Positions 10,863 through 21,726 of a stretch of DNA of 64,000 bases are shown piece after piece (within the stretch, counting starts at the first letter, position 1; each line of letters begins with the position of its first letter). The stretch is from NCBI RefSeq assembly GCF_964204645.1, contig NC_134033.1, forward strand, positions 7,350,231 through 7,414,230, in the 5' to 3' direction. The DNA is from Tubulanus polymorphus (taxonomy: Eukaryota; Nemertea; Palaeonemertea; Tubulaniformes; Tubulanidae). A model generated the notes under the pieces. That model searched no databases and had not been told where the DNA came from. It saw nothing but the letters and a program-made list of their open reading frames with translations. Position numbers and translations under genes: made by a program.

Positions 10863-11225
10863 TGTGGACCAACCAGTATATCTATTCCCAGTACGCACCA
10901 ACCGGCACAGGCCTAACACTGTTTGTCAACTGTGTGTACCGTAGTAGGCTATCGATAATCACCTGATACTTTTCTGTCGTTTGTTTTCTCTCTGAGACGA
11001 ACGTAATTCTAGTAGCCCTCCGCGACTCAACGACCTTGATTTAAACTTGATCAATTCAAAATCTGTTTATTGACGCTTTTGGTTACATGAACTGATCAGC
11101 AATAAAGTTAAATGAAATAACCGGAATAACAAGAAATCAAAATTATTAAAGAGGTATGTAACAAACAAATGCCCGTAAACCTGTCAGATACACGAACGCC
11201 GGACTCATAAACTATTGGACTCGGA
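10863..11225. repeat. Dispersed repeat A, left-half copy
   Basis: Begins CCAACCAGTATAT and runs through CACCTGATACTTTTCTGTCG to CGGACCCGCTGAGCAATCA. Two more copies lie at 49,606 and 52,553, where the match continues into a right half (to 50,245 and 53,228). A right-half-only copy is at 41,959-42,260. No terminal inverted repeat was found. Confidence 0.75.
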
Positions 11226-11239
11226 CCCGCTGAGCAATC

Positions 11240-11500
11240 ACTATCAGCCTGTTGCTGAATTTGAGCGGAAAAATAGCTGAATTATGAGCGGAAAATGGGC
11301 TGAAAATGAGCTGGAAATAAGCAGAAAATTGTCTAGCTGAAAATGAGCTGAAATAAGGAGGAATTTATAAGTGCCTGAAAATTCAGCTAGATTTCAGCTC
11401 AAATTACGCCTGGCAACAAAAGGCTGAAAAGGAGCTGAAAATGTGCTGGAATTTCAGTGTCTTCTATTTCAGCTAATTTTCAGCTCAAATTCATCCAGAA
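11240..11500. repeat. AGCTGAAAAT-type degenerate repeat cluster with inverted units
   Basis: About a dozen degenerate copies of GAGCTGAAAAT occur on the plus strand (11,262-11,440), with complementary ATTTTCAGCTC units at about 11,385-11,405 and 11,449-11,490, so the cluster can fold on itself. No coding potential. Confidence 0.6.
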
Positions 11501-12981
11501 ATCGTGACAATTTTTTAATCATGTTATCACAAACGAAAAAACCTTCACCATCTACACTTGTGTTTTGATGAAATTCTGCTTGAAAGAGGAATTTTACATA
11601 GGAGAGCCTCATGATTCATTAGGTATGGTAATGCTCTATAATTTGGTTTGATTTCAGGAGCCTGTCATGGTCAACATTTGCCGAATGCGCACGCAGTAAG
11701 AGGACCTGGCCACCACAATTCAATCACGACGAGCTTTGGAAGCATATTAAATGAGATAAATCAACTGGGACCTTAAGAAAATTATATAGTATGGCAGTAC
11801 AAAGAGCAACCTTAGTAGTGACATAGACCTAGCCTAATAATGGGAATTCTATGTGTGATGATTTAATAAAGATTTTCAAAGTAAAAATTATTCAAGTCTT
11901 TTTCTGATTTTTAGTCTCGACTGTGGGCATTTTTGGGTTGTGAACCCTGGGCACTGGAATGTAAAAACCTTATTGCCAATAATCTTCTGAAACGTAATGA
12001 GTAGGGATGAAAATATGTGATGCAACCTAGGGTTTTTCACGAAAGCCACGCAACGCTATTTTCATCGCAAATCCTCGAGTACCACCAAATTTGCAAAAAT
12101 CTCCGTATACACTAAAATCCACGCAAATAAGAGGAGGAAGAATCCAGCTATAGAGGCGTTTAAGTGAAATATTGACGCAATATATCAATCTGCAATGAGG
12201 TTTTACTATTGGACTGGTTCCCGTTGCGTAAAAATTGCGAATCATTATCGTGAATACCACACGCAATGCACACTGATTTTCATCGCAAATGGTCTCGCAA
12301 CGCAATTCATCCACGCAAACTTGCGTAACGTTAGCGAATAAGGTCCCGGGGCTAAGTTGTATCGATCATGGTGGTCTATGTCGCCGGTTTCTGTGAGCAG
12401 AGCTTCGGCATCTGCCACTGTGATACAATACTAAGAAATCGACTGTAAGACATCCTCCACATGTTAACTAAGAGCTAATTTTAAAAAGTTGCAGGAAATG
12501 GGTCAACAAGTGTCAAACCCAGAACAAAGGCTTCCGACAAAACACACTGAACATAATTCCGTTATTTAATCATCTTTATTTGTTAAACTATTCATTATCA
12601 AATAAAACAACATCTAAATGATAACATATAAATTATCAAGGCATGAAGGAAAACGAAGATACTGACCTAAAATATCAAAAACGTATATGATTATAAAAAA
12701 TCGTATTTCAGTTGAATTGAAATTTAGCTCACCTTGCAGGAAATGGGTCGTCAGGTGCCATGTTACTGCCCTAAGTGAGATGGGCTCCTCGTGAATAACA
12801 AAACAAGAAACCGTCACAGGATTTTTTCAGACATAGGCACACCTGAAAGAGATTTGAAATCACCAGTCAGAGAAATGGAGGTATAATAGATTGTGACTTA
12901 TCGGTTAGAAAAAATATTATAAATTTTGAATCCAGACCAAAACATACCACTACAATACAACATCCTGGGCTTGCATTTCAG

Positions 12982-15900
12982 GTGTCAATAGAGGAGGATC
13001 AATCAAATGAAAATACTGATGATAATGACTTCAATGGCGGAAACGATGACTTCAATGGCGGAAACGATGTTGATGATGACGGGGATGATGATGGAGACGA
13101 TGATGATGATGACGTGGATGATGATGGAGACGATGATGATGATGGAGACTTCCATGGCGTAGATGATGATGGCGATGATGGAGATGACGGGGATGCTGGT
13201 GGCATAAATTATGGTGAACACGATATATTTAATCTACCAATCTATGAAGGGAGTAACGTCAATGTGATTCAGTACTTAGGCATGACCTCATCATTTTATG
13301 TTAAAAGTACCATGTCAAAAACAGAATTTTCTCGAATGTTATATTTTATACACTGTATTCTGCCACAACCAAACTTAACACCAAAATCGGTAAAAAGATT
13401 AGATACTTTACAGAAGTACATCACAGGAGAAATACGTGTCGAGAAAGTTTGCAAGAATGGTTGCATAATGTTCTGGCTGGAAAACCGTGACTTGATACAC
13501 TGCAACAAATGTGGATCAGATGAAAAAGTTGACTTTTCATGGATGCCGCTGATCCCATATTTAAAAGGTAACTTTACAGACTAAATGTGATTATCATTTT
13601 ATAGTAAATGAACTTTACGTGAAATTCTTGAATCTAATTCATAAGACAAGAATTTAATAAAAAATGCTATCTAATCCTAGGACAGTTTGAACATTTTAAT
13701 ATGTCTCGAAGAGTAACGGAATACATAAGACAAAATGATGGCGACAGGTAAATAAATATTTATTAACAATCTCTCTAGCTAATATGTTTAATTACATTTT
13801 GAGAAACATGTTTTACCAATTTCGAATTCATGAAAACACTATTGATCCTTTTCATAGAATATACAGCACACATCAAACGGATTCATGGCAGGCTTTATAC
13901 TCTGAAGATGGAATGTTCAATGGCGATAGGAGAAGCCTGGCATTATTCCTGGCAATGGATGGAACAAATGCTTTCAAAAAGAAAAAACATTCAATCTGGC
14001 CAATTATGATCAATTTTTTTAATCTGAGGTGAACGATTTGTTTGGATATCTTTGTAATTCTGACACTCTAAAGGGGTCATTCAATTATTACGTACGCATT
14101 AGGGGAGGGGAGGGGTCACTGCAATTGCATAGTGTAATGCTTAATGTATATGCAAATATGGCCGATTTTGCGTACAGATGGAGAGGGGGGTTGAAAAATT
14201 CAAATTTCATGCGTACGTAATAAATGAATGATCCCTAACTGACATTCTAACTCTGATAAACAAAGTTTGCCCAGGTATTGAAATATAATGCTAGCTAATC
14301 GATTATTAATGCAAATAATATTTGAATTTTTAGACCCTCTGAAGGAAAAAAATGTGAAAACACATTTATCTATGGTATAATGGATTTAGAAAGAAGAAAG
14401 AGTATAAATGGTTTCTTGGAACCGTTGATTAAAGAACTTAACATCTTGTATAATGGAATCGACACATTCGATGGCACAAATAACGAACAATTTGTATTGA
14501 AGGTAAAACAATGCATTGTGAACCCATCAAAACAATGGTATTGTTCAGTATGAAAAATTCTCCTATGTGACCTTTTAATTGAAATACTTCGTAATCTAGG
14601 CCAAGTTAATCATGGTTCGCGGAGATTATGAATCGCATTGCTTAGCGCTGATGCACCAGCCTGCCAGTGGATTCAACGGCTGCATTAAATGTATGAACCC
14701 TGGAATCCATCAAAATCGAAGGCAAGGCAATTTTTTTACGATACATAGACCTATATAAACTAGGGGTCCAGGGACACCATGCCCACTTGGGAAGTGGTTC
14801 CAAATGCTCAACAATCTATCAATATGTAAAAAGTGTTGATCTTGGCGAACAACAATGGCTGCCAGTCGGCCATCTTGATTTTGACAGGGCCAGTTTTTGG
14901 GCTGAAGATGTGTCTAGGGTAGATACATGTGTCAACCAAATATCAAGACATTACATTGAAGCGTCTTAAAAACTTCCCAAAATAACTGGATTCCGTCTAC
15001 GGACGGACGGACGGACGTCCCAAGTGGGCTAAAAAGACAAACATCATAAATACTGATACTGAATATTGTTCTAGATATTTACCACATGACCACATAAACC
15101 GCGGAGTAGGACCATTTATTAGTGACGATGGCAATAACACAAACAACATCAATGAAATCCGTCAACAACCTGTAGCCAAGACACACGACATGTTGATGAG
15201 AAGCGCTTACAGAGTTGACAACGGTACCTGTATCAGAGAATAGCAATTATCAATAAAAGAGGTAAAAAAATGTTAATATTTTCGATTTGAAATTTTAGGT
15301 CTCATTAGGCAAGAAAATGGTATAAAAGGAAGATCGATTTTCTTCAGTTTGGAAGGGTTTAACGTCAAAGAGTATTTTGCATTATAATCCAATAAGCGGC
15401 ATGTTAGAGAAATTTGTCGAAGTATTCATTGGCGCAGAAAGAAGAGATGGTAAGGCAGTTCGACAGTATGAAGAAGTTCTTCAAAGAAATGATCAATGTT
15501 GGGTATGCAATGCAACACTTGTATACATAAGTAACATGGTCCATCCACCATGGAATCTCTTCGTGACAAATTCTCTTTCAGTTACTAGACGATAATGCAC
15601 CACAAGCTGCGTGGAATTTAACCATTGATGAAAAAAGATTGGTCAAAGAGAGGTGGCAAACTATAAAGGCTCCACTAGGGTGTTCGTTTTTTCAGGATGC
15701 TAATCCTCTTGAGCCGATATCAAACGTTAAGTCTTACGATTAGATTGAGGTAGCACTGTTCACGATATCACGTTTTACTTACCTTAACACCTTACTTGAA
15801 ATACTTCTACTACATTCTTTGTAATTTAGGGTGCCATTCATGGACCACTTGTATTTTGTCTGCGTGGTATGTTAGGTGAAGCACAACGTACAACATTCTT

Positions 15901-17383
15901 TACTTACTGTAAATTGATTGAAAGTAAGCATTAATGAATGAGAAAATCATTCAGTTCAAAATCTATTGAGTAATCAAGATTGTTGTTTACAGGATCAGGA
16001 CATGTGATTTTCGGTATTTCAGAAATCTTTACCGCAAATACAGATCGCGAATGGGATGATTTGACAATAAACATCAGTTCAATGCTAGTTGGCATAGAGA
16101 GAAATTATCTAGCATCATTGTTAACTTTACATTGTCACAATCATCACCACCTCATTCAATCTATCAGAAGATTTGGAACCGAACATTCAATTACCATGTT
16201 TTCTGCCGAGTCATGTATCCACAAGATCAAGTCACTGATAACAGCTAAAAAAAACGTAGAGAAAAGTTTTATGAAGAAAAACAAGGTAGCAACTAAAGAC
16301 TTATTTCGGAATTATCACTGCATTTAAGAGACGTACCTTTTAATGAAATGTACATTGGAAGTTGTTTTCACCTATCTTCGGTACAAATTATTTTCAGGCT
16401 TTTCTTGTCTACAATGCAGCAAGACATTTGCCAAATGTTAATGTGCCATTTCAATTAAGAGCTTTATGGTCCAATGTAAGTATTAAATTATGATATCAAA
16501 TCATCAATGGTATCTGAAACAAATTATCTTGTTTGTTTCAAACAGGACTTTCCAAATGAAGATCAAGGCAGGATCAGAGCCTCTATGACCTATTTAGAAT
16601 ACGTTAACGGCAATTTCGATTCCAACTTGTTTGGTCGCTCAGCTGTAGAAATAGATCATCAAATGCTACAAGATCTACAGGAATATTTCGAAGGGTACAA
16701 AATGACAGAAGTTCATCAATATTCACAACTTACCACTGACGCACTAAGCATTTCATATTACTTGTTATTCCAGCAACGAAATAGACGCAGTACAAAAATA
16801 CGACCAGGCACTACTTCCAGACCACGACGCAGAAATGCTCTACAATTTCAGAACAGAAAGGTGAGAATGCTAACAATTTCTGTCAGAATATTTAGCCATG
16901 GTTAACACACAAGATACACTAATCAATAATTATGCCTTATTGGCTTTTAAAAGTTATGAAGTAAGACTCAGATGCACGACACGAAGCAGTTTTATACAGA
17001 TAGAATTCGAAGAAAATGCTTGTAGAAAAAATAGGAGGAATCAAGTTTTCGTGGAGGGAGAGCTAAGATATACGTACATTGCAAAAATCTTTTGCTTTAT
17101 AAAATGCAATGGAGAAGTATGTACATTGTATGTTTTAAGTGGAATCCGAGAAAGTTTAATTCACTTAAATTCATTGAGCAATCATCTGCTGATATATTTT
17201 CAGGAACTGGCGGTTATATCATGTTTCGATAGGCCGCATATGGATCGTGCAACTGGATTTTGGTGGGCGGATGTAAGGGAGGAATTATTCCCTCCAACTA
17301 TCATGCCTTTACAGCATTTACTGAAATGCCAAATAATGATAGCCAAAGAACATTTCAAAATATGGGCACTATCGTTAATATAA
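12982..17383 (+). CDS. TNP2/CACTA-like transposase gene (multi-exon)
   Basis: A plus-strand gene whose exons match, in order, the conserved blocks of TNP2-type transposases (EnSpm/CACTA). Exon 12,982-13,567 has an Asp-rich low-complexity tract, then HCNKCGSDEKVDF and MPLIPYLK. It joins in phase to 13,681-13,747, to 13,858-14,028 (ALFLAMDGTNAFKKKKHSIWP) and to 14,334-14,502 (FLEPLIKELNILYNGIDTFD). Next come 14,600-about 14,740 (GFNGCIKCMNPG), 15,075-15,223, and 15,299 onward (GIKGRSIFFSLEGFN). Later exons include GAIHGPLVFCLRGML (15,830s) and end at 17,383. Donors and acceptors are GT-AG at each junction checked. A one-base shift near 15,375-15,380 and no clear donor at the end of the 14,600 exon suggest decay or a missed detail. 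Two MITEs sit in introns. The upstream start is not found. No CACTA termini were identified. Confidence 0.68.
14072..14237. mobile_element. MITE family M1 (ATTACGTACGCAT termini), intronic copy
   Basis: About 165 bp with terminal inverted repeats of about 27 bp ending in TATTACGTACGCAT. The interior is G-rich (AGGGGAGGGG). A second copy with the same ends and interior is at 49,105-49,267. It sits in an intron of the TNP2-like gene. Confidence 0.8.
14760..15030. mobile_element. MITE family M2 (GCCCACTTGGGA termini), short copy
   Basis: Left end CTAGGGGTCCAGGGACACC, then GCCCACTTGGGA. The right end is TCCCAAGTGGGCT, the inverted counterpart, next to a GGAC tetranucleotide run. It is shorter than the copies at 47,707-48,261 and 50,827-51,380 and shares their ends. 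It probably lies in an intron of the transposase gene and may have removed a splice donor near 14,740. Confidence 0.75.
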
Positions 17384-17963
17384 TGAAAGCTGATGGCAGG
17401 TAGTGACTAATTATTATTTGTCAACTGACCTGTTACAGTTAATTGAAAATGACGAATCGATGGATTCAATAAAAATATTTTTCTTTAAATTGAATTGGAT
17501 TAATATTGATAGATTTTCCTTTCATTTGGGCATTTACCATGGTTTTATCTCCGTCTTAAAAGTATATTAAATTGAAAGGATTTTAGAATTTGATAATCGA
17601 AACAAACAAAACACGATACCTAAGGAAAATTGCGCAATCACACCATCCACGCAAAAATTCCAGTAGCATCCAACTCGTTGCCCTTGACCTAGTGAATAAA
17701 GTAACGGAAAAATTAAAATCTAGGGCTCAAAATAAATAATGTCTATAATCTAGTGAATAGCCGATTATATTTAGTAAAATATTAAGGAAATGATTTTATT
17801 CATCTTCATATCCACATAAATATCGACATATGCAAGAAATCTCATTCAATTATTTTGAACTGAATAGTAATTGACGCTACATAGATAAACATTCGTCTGC
17901 TTGTCATTTTGCTGTCGGACGTGCTACAGTCGTTTCTTCCGACCGAATTTATATCTTATCAAA
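17384..17963. other. Intergenic, nothing recognised
   Basis: AT-rich sequence between the TNP2-like gene and the next small gene. No open frame, repeat or RNA gene that I can support. Confidence 0.5.
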
Positions 17964-18405
17964 ATGAATAACATTGAAATGATTGACGATTTTCTTTCAA
18001 ATCCCGAGGTAAGGAAAACCATCCTGGTATTCAATAAATAGTATGTTTTAAAAGGCCAATAATTTGATTTGTTGACTGATCACTTGAGTAAGTTTCCATT
18101 TGCTTTAAAATTTTTGAATTTTTCATAATCAAAAACTCTAAGATCTGTTTTTTTAGATGCTGTCAACGATAGACACAAATGGTACGTACTTGATTTATCA
18201 TATTTTCACCAATATTCCAAAATCGCTTTTTCTTTCGTTAATACTTAAGTTATAATTATATTTCAGCCATAACCCAAATGTTGGATGACGCCGAGCCTGA
18301 AGAGGTCAATGAAATAACCGATGAACCAAAAAATAACAGCACTTACAAAAGAAAGGAAATAAATGTTAGTATTTTGATTACAAGCAGGCCTAATACCAAA
18401 GCAAT
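17964..18405 (+). pseudogene. Small multi-exon gene of unknown function interrupted by the Polinton
   Basis: Three exons with canonical sites join in frame: 17,964-18,008 (MNNIEMIDDFLSNPE), 18,157-18,181, and 18,267 to at least 18,405 (starts ITQMLDDAEPEEVNE). The product is small, acidic and unrecognised. The Polinton target duplication AGCAAT (18,400-18,405) lies in exon 3, and sequence resumes after the element at 40,725. There the exon-3 frame would stop within about 25 codons. A later exon beginning after the acceptor at 40,857 (AIIRTAIEIHG...) ends at a stop near 40,950. It could be a second gene of the adjacent TNP2 element rather than a host gene. Confidence 0.5.
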
Positions 18406-18498
18406 AGTAATTGGAATATCAGGGGTTCAGATCAGAGGACGAGAGGACGAGACACCACTCATCACCACAAGTAATTTTTTTTCCTAATAAATGGGAGA
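18406..18498 (+). repeat. Polinton 1 left TIR
   Basis: 93 bp, beginning AGTAATTGGAATATCAGGGG and ending within the first codons of the left terminal gene (ATGGGAGA). It is identical to the inverted right end. The inner part carries the T-tract/TAATAAATG start motif. Confidence 0.95.
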
Positions 18499-18817
18499 TA
18501 GAAAAGCATTCTTAGCAACAATAAATAACAGAATAAAACCAGCAAAAAAACAATTTGAAATAAAAAAGTTAATTGATGTTACAAAAGAAATTGAACATAA
18601 AATATTGAAATTAGAAAAGGTTAAAACTAAATATGGAGATAAAATATCAGCTAATTTAAGCTACTGTAATGTTAGTACATCGCGAGAATTTAAAGTGTTT
18701 TTACCTGATAAATGGGTTTCATTGAGTACAGAGGAATTAAAAGATTTAGAAGGATTTAAAATAATCTATCATGGGAAAAATGAAGACGGTCATCATGATT
18801 TAGAAATTGTTGATTAA
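18491..18817 (+). CDS. Small Polinton terminal protein, possible nucleic-acid binding
   Basis: A 108-residue protein starting at the ATG inside the TIR. N-terminal half: basic helices (IKKLIDVTKEIEHKILKLEK). C-terminal half: KYGDKISANL, VFLPDKWVSLSTEELKDL and FKIIYHGKN, which could be a small beta-barrel. I recall similar short proteins in animal Polintons, with no proven function; single-stranded DNA binding is a guess. It is transcribed inward from the left TIR, opposite to polB at the other end. The frame is intact. Confidence 0.65.
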   Translation: MGDRKAFLATINNRIKPAKKQFEIKKLIDVTKEIEHKILKLEKVKTKYGDKISANLSYCNVSTSREFKVFLPDKWVSLSTEELKDLEGFKIIYHGKNEDGHHDLEIVD

Positions 18818-18844
18818 ATAAAAAATAAAAATAATGAATATCTA

Positions 18845-19708
18845 AATATGACCTTAGTCGTTTTACGAACAACTACAATCATACCAGTCAAACATCTGTT
18901 ACATGTTATTATAAGAGAGTGCTTCATTTGAATATTGATCGATCAAACAGGTGTTGCAATTCAACGTTGTTGTTATATTGGATAGCTAGCAGTTATATAA
19001 TAAGCACGCAGTACATACAACACACAGGATACATTCTCTCTCGTGATTAAAAGGAATATTTCGGTGTTTTTAAGGTAAGTTTTAGCAAAATTGCCCTATC
19101 CTCGACCTACAGAGTTTTCAGGGGATAAGCATCCCATTATTGAAAGGCGCCACGGGACGCTTATCCCCCGTCATTTCTACTTACACCCCGCGACCCACGT
19201 CAACCGGGATCTCCTTCAATGATTGGCAGAAATCACATTATATTAAAGGCGCCTAATGTAATTTCTACCAATCTCGAAATTCGAAACCGAAGGAGAAACC
19301 CGGAGAGTGGACGAAGGTGCATTTTCAAAATGCCTCTGCTGGCCAGAGCTACTCCAGAATTGGAATGAATTGCCTTATATACTTAGCTAAAACACCTAAG
19401 TAAATGTTGTTGGTGATAAAAAAATATATGAAATTTGAAATTATAAATTATTCCGAATGAAAAGAATATAAGAATTAAAACTGATTAATGAATTATGGAT
19501 TTTTAACTTAATTATGATATAATTTTTAATTAAATTAGTAATCAATTACTATGTTAATTGATTAACAAATTCAAACTCAAATTCAAATATTCATTTTAGT
19601 ATCACACCCAGTGCTGCCATCTTTCAATTTAAGAAAAAACTAATAATAAGAAACGACTGTAATACAATATTCAAGTAAAAACTTCAAATTAAAAAAACAA
19701 GATAAATT
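18845..19708. mobile_element. Inserted sequence flanked by 21-bp direct repeats, with two hairpins
   Basis: The 21-bp repeat ending AATGAATATCTA occurs at 18,824-18,844 and 19,709-19,729, immediately bounding about 864 bp whose 3' end is A-rich (AATTAAAAAAACAAGATAAATT). That combination looks like a target-primed retroinsertion. Inside lie two hairpins: 19,121-19,168 (GGGGATAAGC/GCTTATCCCC) and 19,221-19,273 (GATTGG.AGAAAT/ATTTCT.CCAATC). Both loops contain ATT(G/A)AAAGGCGCC. No protein frame. Confidence 0.55.
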
Positions 19709-19856
19709 AATAAAAATAATGAATATCTAGAATCCGAAATGACTTATCTGGACAATTTAATTGCTCCGCATAGATGGTGCCATAAACGGCACCCACACAG
19801 TGATAGACAAAAGTAGTGAGATATTCAATTATTTTTTTAAATTTTTTTCTAAAATA

Positions 19857-20162
19857 TTAATCCATTTTTTTTATTGTCAATTTTGGAATTTCAGAAGTAT
19901 TTTCATTTTTAATAGCAGTTGTTTCAGAATTATTAATATCATTAAATTTATTTGATTTCTTATACCAATTACACCCAATCAAAATGAATACAATTACAAA
20001 TCCAACCGTACAATATAGATATTTATCAAATATTCTATCATTAGAAGGAGTAGAAATAACAATATTTTCACTATTTTTATCAACATTTTTAGGGTTTTCT
20101 GTTATTTCACAGAAAACCCTATTGATATCCGCGTGATTATTATTATTATTATTTTCTTCCAC
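19857..20162 (-). CDS. Possible small membrane protein, unrecognised
   Basis: About 101 residues from a GTG, or longer if it starts upstream. The N-terminus is Asn-rich, then NRVFCEITENPK, then a hydrophobic span (YLYCTVGFVIVFILIGC) that would cross a membrane, then a charged tail. The NRVFCE.TENP stretch recurs as tandem repeats at 53,232-53,465. No ATG and no Polinton start motif precede it, so it may be a fragment of an inserted element or of a Polinton gene. Confidence 0.35.
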   Translation of the reverse strand: MEENNNNNNHADINRVFCEITENPKNVDKNSENIVISTPSNDRIFDKYLYCTVGFVIVFILIGCNWYKKSNKFNDINNSETTAIKNENTSEIPKLTIKKMD

Positions 20163-21726
20163 ACTATTTTTACCAAAAGAACATAGGCTTTGTTACCTAC
20201 CGCTGTCTCATATACAATCCATATAATATCGTTCAGCTCACTGAGATCTACAAATAGCCCGCGTGTTTTTTCACGAATCATCGTTACAAAAGCGCTGTCG
20301 GGCCGTAAACTTCGAAAATTTAGCCCCATTCAATGGGGCGACATGTTTTTCGAGTCGTCATCCCGAAATCAACCCGCAGGCCGACTGTCACTTCGATTAT
20401 CAATTCAAGTATAAATGAACTAATTTATTCTTCAAATACAGTCGCGGTCTTCAAACGGTGATTTTAACAATAGCCCATTTTCCTCATCAAATCATATTAC
20501 CGATACACTGGAAATTTACTACTTTAGATTTTAAAAGCACTGTCGAGCCGTAAACATCGACGAATCGACGTGTGTTACTACATCGTCGTTCCGGGGATCA
20601 GCTGCGAGTTTCTCCTCATCATGAGAATCAAATCGAGTACAAATTAATTTATTACTACCAGTGATTTGGCTGCGGGTTTCAAGGAGTTAGTATAACAATA
20701 CCTATTTTTCTTTACCGAATTAACCGTGTATTTACTAAGATAAATCTTTAGTGTACCGGGGAATCGTAGGCCTAAACTAAACACGCCGAAGAGATATAGC
20801 GGAGAAAAGCTGTTATGTCGACGAGGTATCAAAATAAAAGAATATACTACTTTATTCGGCCGCGGGCTTCAACCTCTATATCAATAGCATCAATACTCTA
20901 TATTTCCTACAGTACATACCGATCATTGTCAAATGCACAAGGTATTTACTAAATACAAGTATATAACACAATCCTATCCGTATGCTGGACTCACACTTAA
21001 CATTCGGAGTAAGCGTTCGCTGTGGGGGAAAGGGATCGTTCGAGTCATATCAAACTGCAGAGTGCGCACGGGGCCGTGCGCAGGAGGCCACGCGCAGGGG
21101 GCCGCTTTAATAAAGTGAAAACCACACGATATTATTTACGAAACGGCAATACATATACATAGTAGTATGCGATATGAAACTACTCCTACTTCTACCAATT
21201 AATCAAATGCATAACCACCATCAACCAGTTTATGATTTTACCATCGAGATGCGCATAAAATGGTACACTAAGAACAGTATACAGAGTATATAGTATACAG
21301 AGTTCGCTGTGTCGCTTGAAGTGTTTATCGAGTTTGACGCGGCTTCAGGCCTATCGGTACTGACCTTTACTGTCTCAAACAAACACAGTACAATTGTTGC
21401 GTTTATTGACGGACTCATTGGATTGAACTTCAAAAAAAATTTACGATATTTAGGTGGGTTGTTAAATTCAATAGGCCTACGACCAATCTGTCCGGATGTT
21501 AGGCCTACGCATATACAAAGGCCTACATAGGCTAGTAGCCTCTACTAGGTTAAGCGTTCGCTGTGGGGGAAAGGAGATCGTTCGCTGTGTCGCTTGAAGT
21601 GTTTATCGAGTTTTACGCGACCTTAAGGCTTTAGTATGGTGGCTGATAAGGGCCATGCGTAAACAAAAACACGTATATGCAAATGAGGGCGACATTATGA
21701 CCAAACGACAAAACTAAAATAACGCG
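20163..21726. other. Non-coding filler inside Polinton 1
   Basis: No supported gene. It contains diverged repeats: GCGCTGTCGGGCCGTAAAC at about 20,290 recurs as GCACTGTCGAGCCGTAAAC at about 20,538, and its complement is part of dispersed repeat A. GTTCGCTGTGGGGGAAAGG occurs near 21,015 and 21,555. These point to layered insertions into the element. Confidence 0.5.

Larger units (their letters stand above)
10060..12981. other. Repeat-rich intergenic region
   Basis: No convincing coding region. It holds the upstream sequence of the P-like transposase gene (10,060-10,700), a dispersed repeat (10,863-11,225), an AGCTGAAAAT-rich inverted cluster (11,240-11,500) and a CGCAA-rich stretch (12,030-12,340). 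A TTTCAG acceptor ends it at 12,981, so at least one 5' exon of the following gene is probably hidden here, but I cannot place it. Confidence 0.5.

Noticed and set aside
12999-13221. Minus-strand Ser- or Ile-rich frames
   Set aside because: Antisense of the GAT/GAC-rich Asp tract in the TNP2-like gene.
18971-19170. A spliceosomal RNA gene (U1, U2, U4 or U5)
   Set aside because: The hairpins near 19,121 and 19,221 do not carry the conserved sequences of any of these RNAs.
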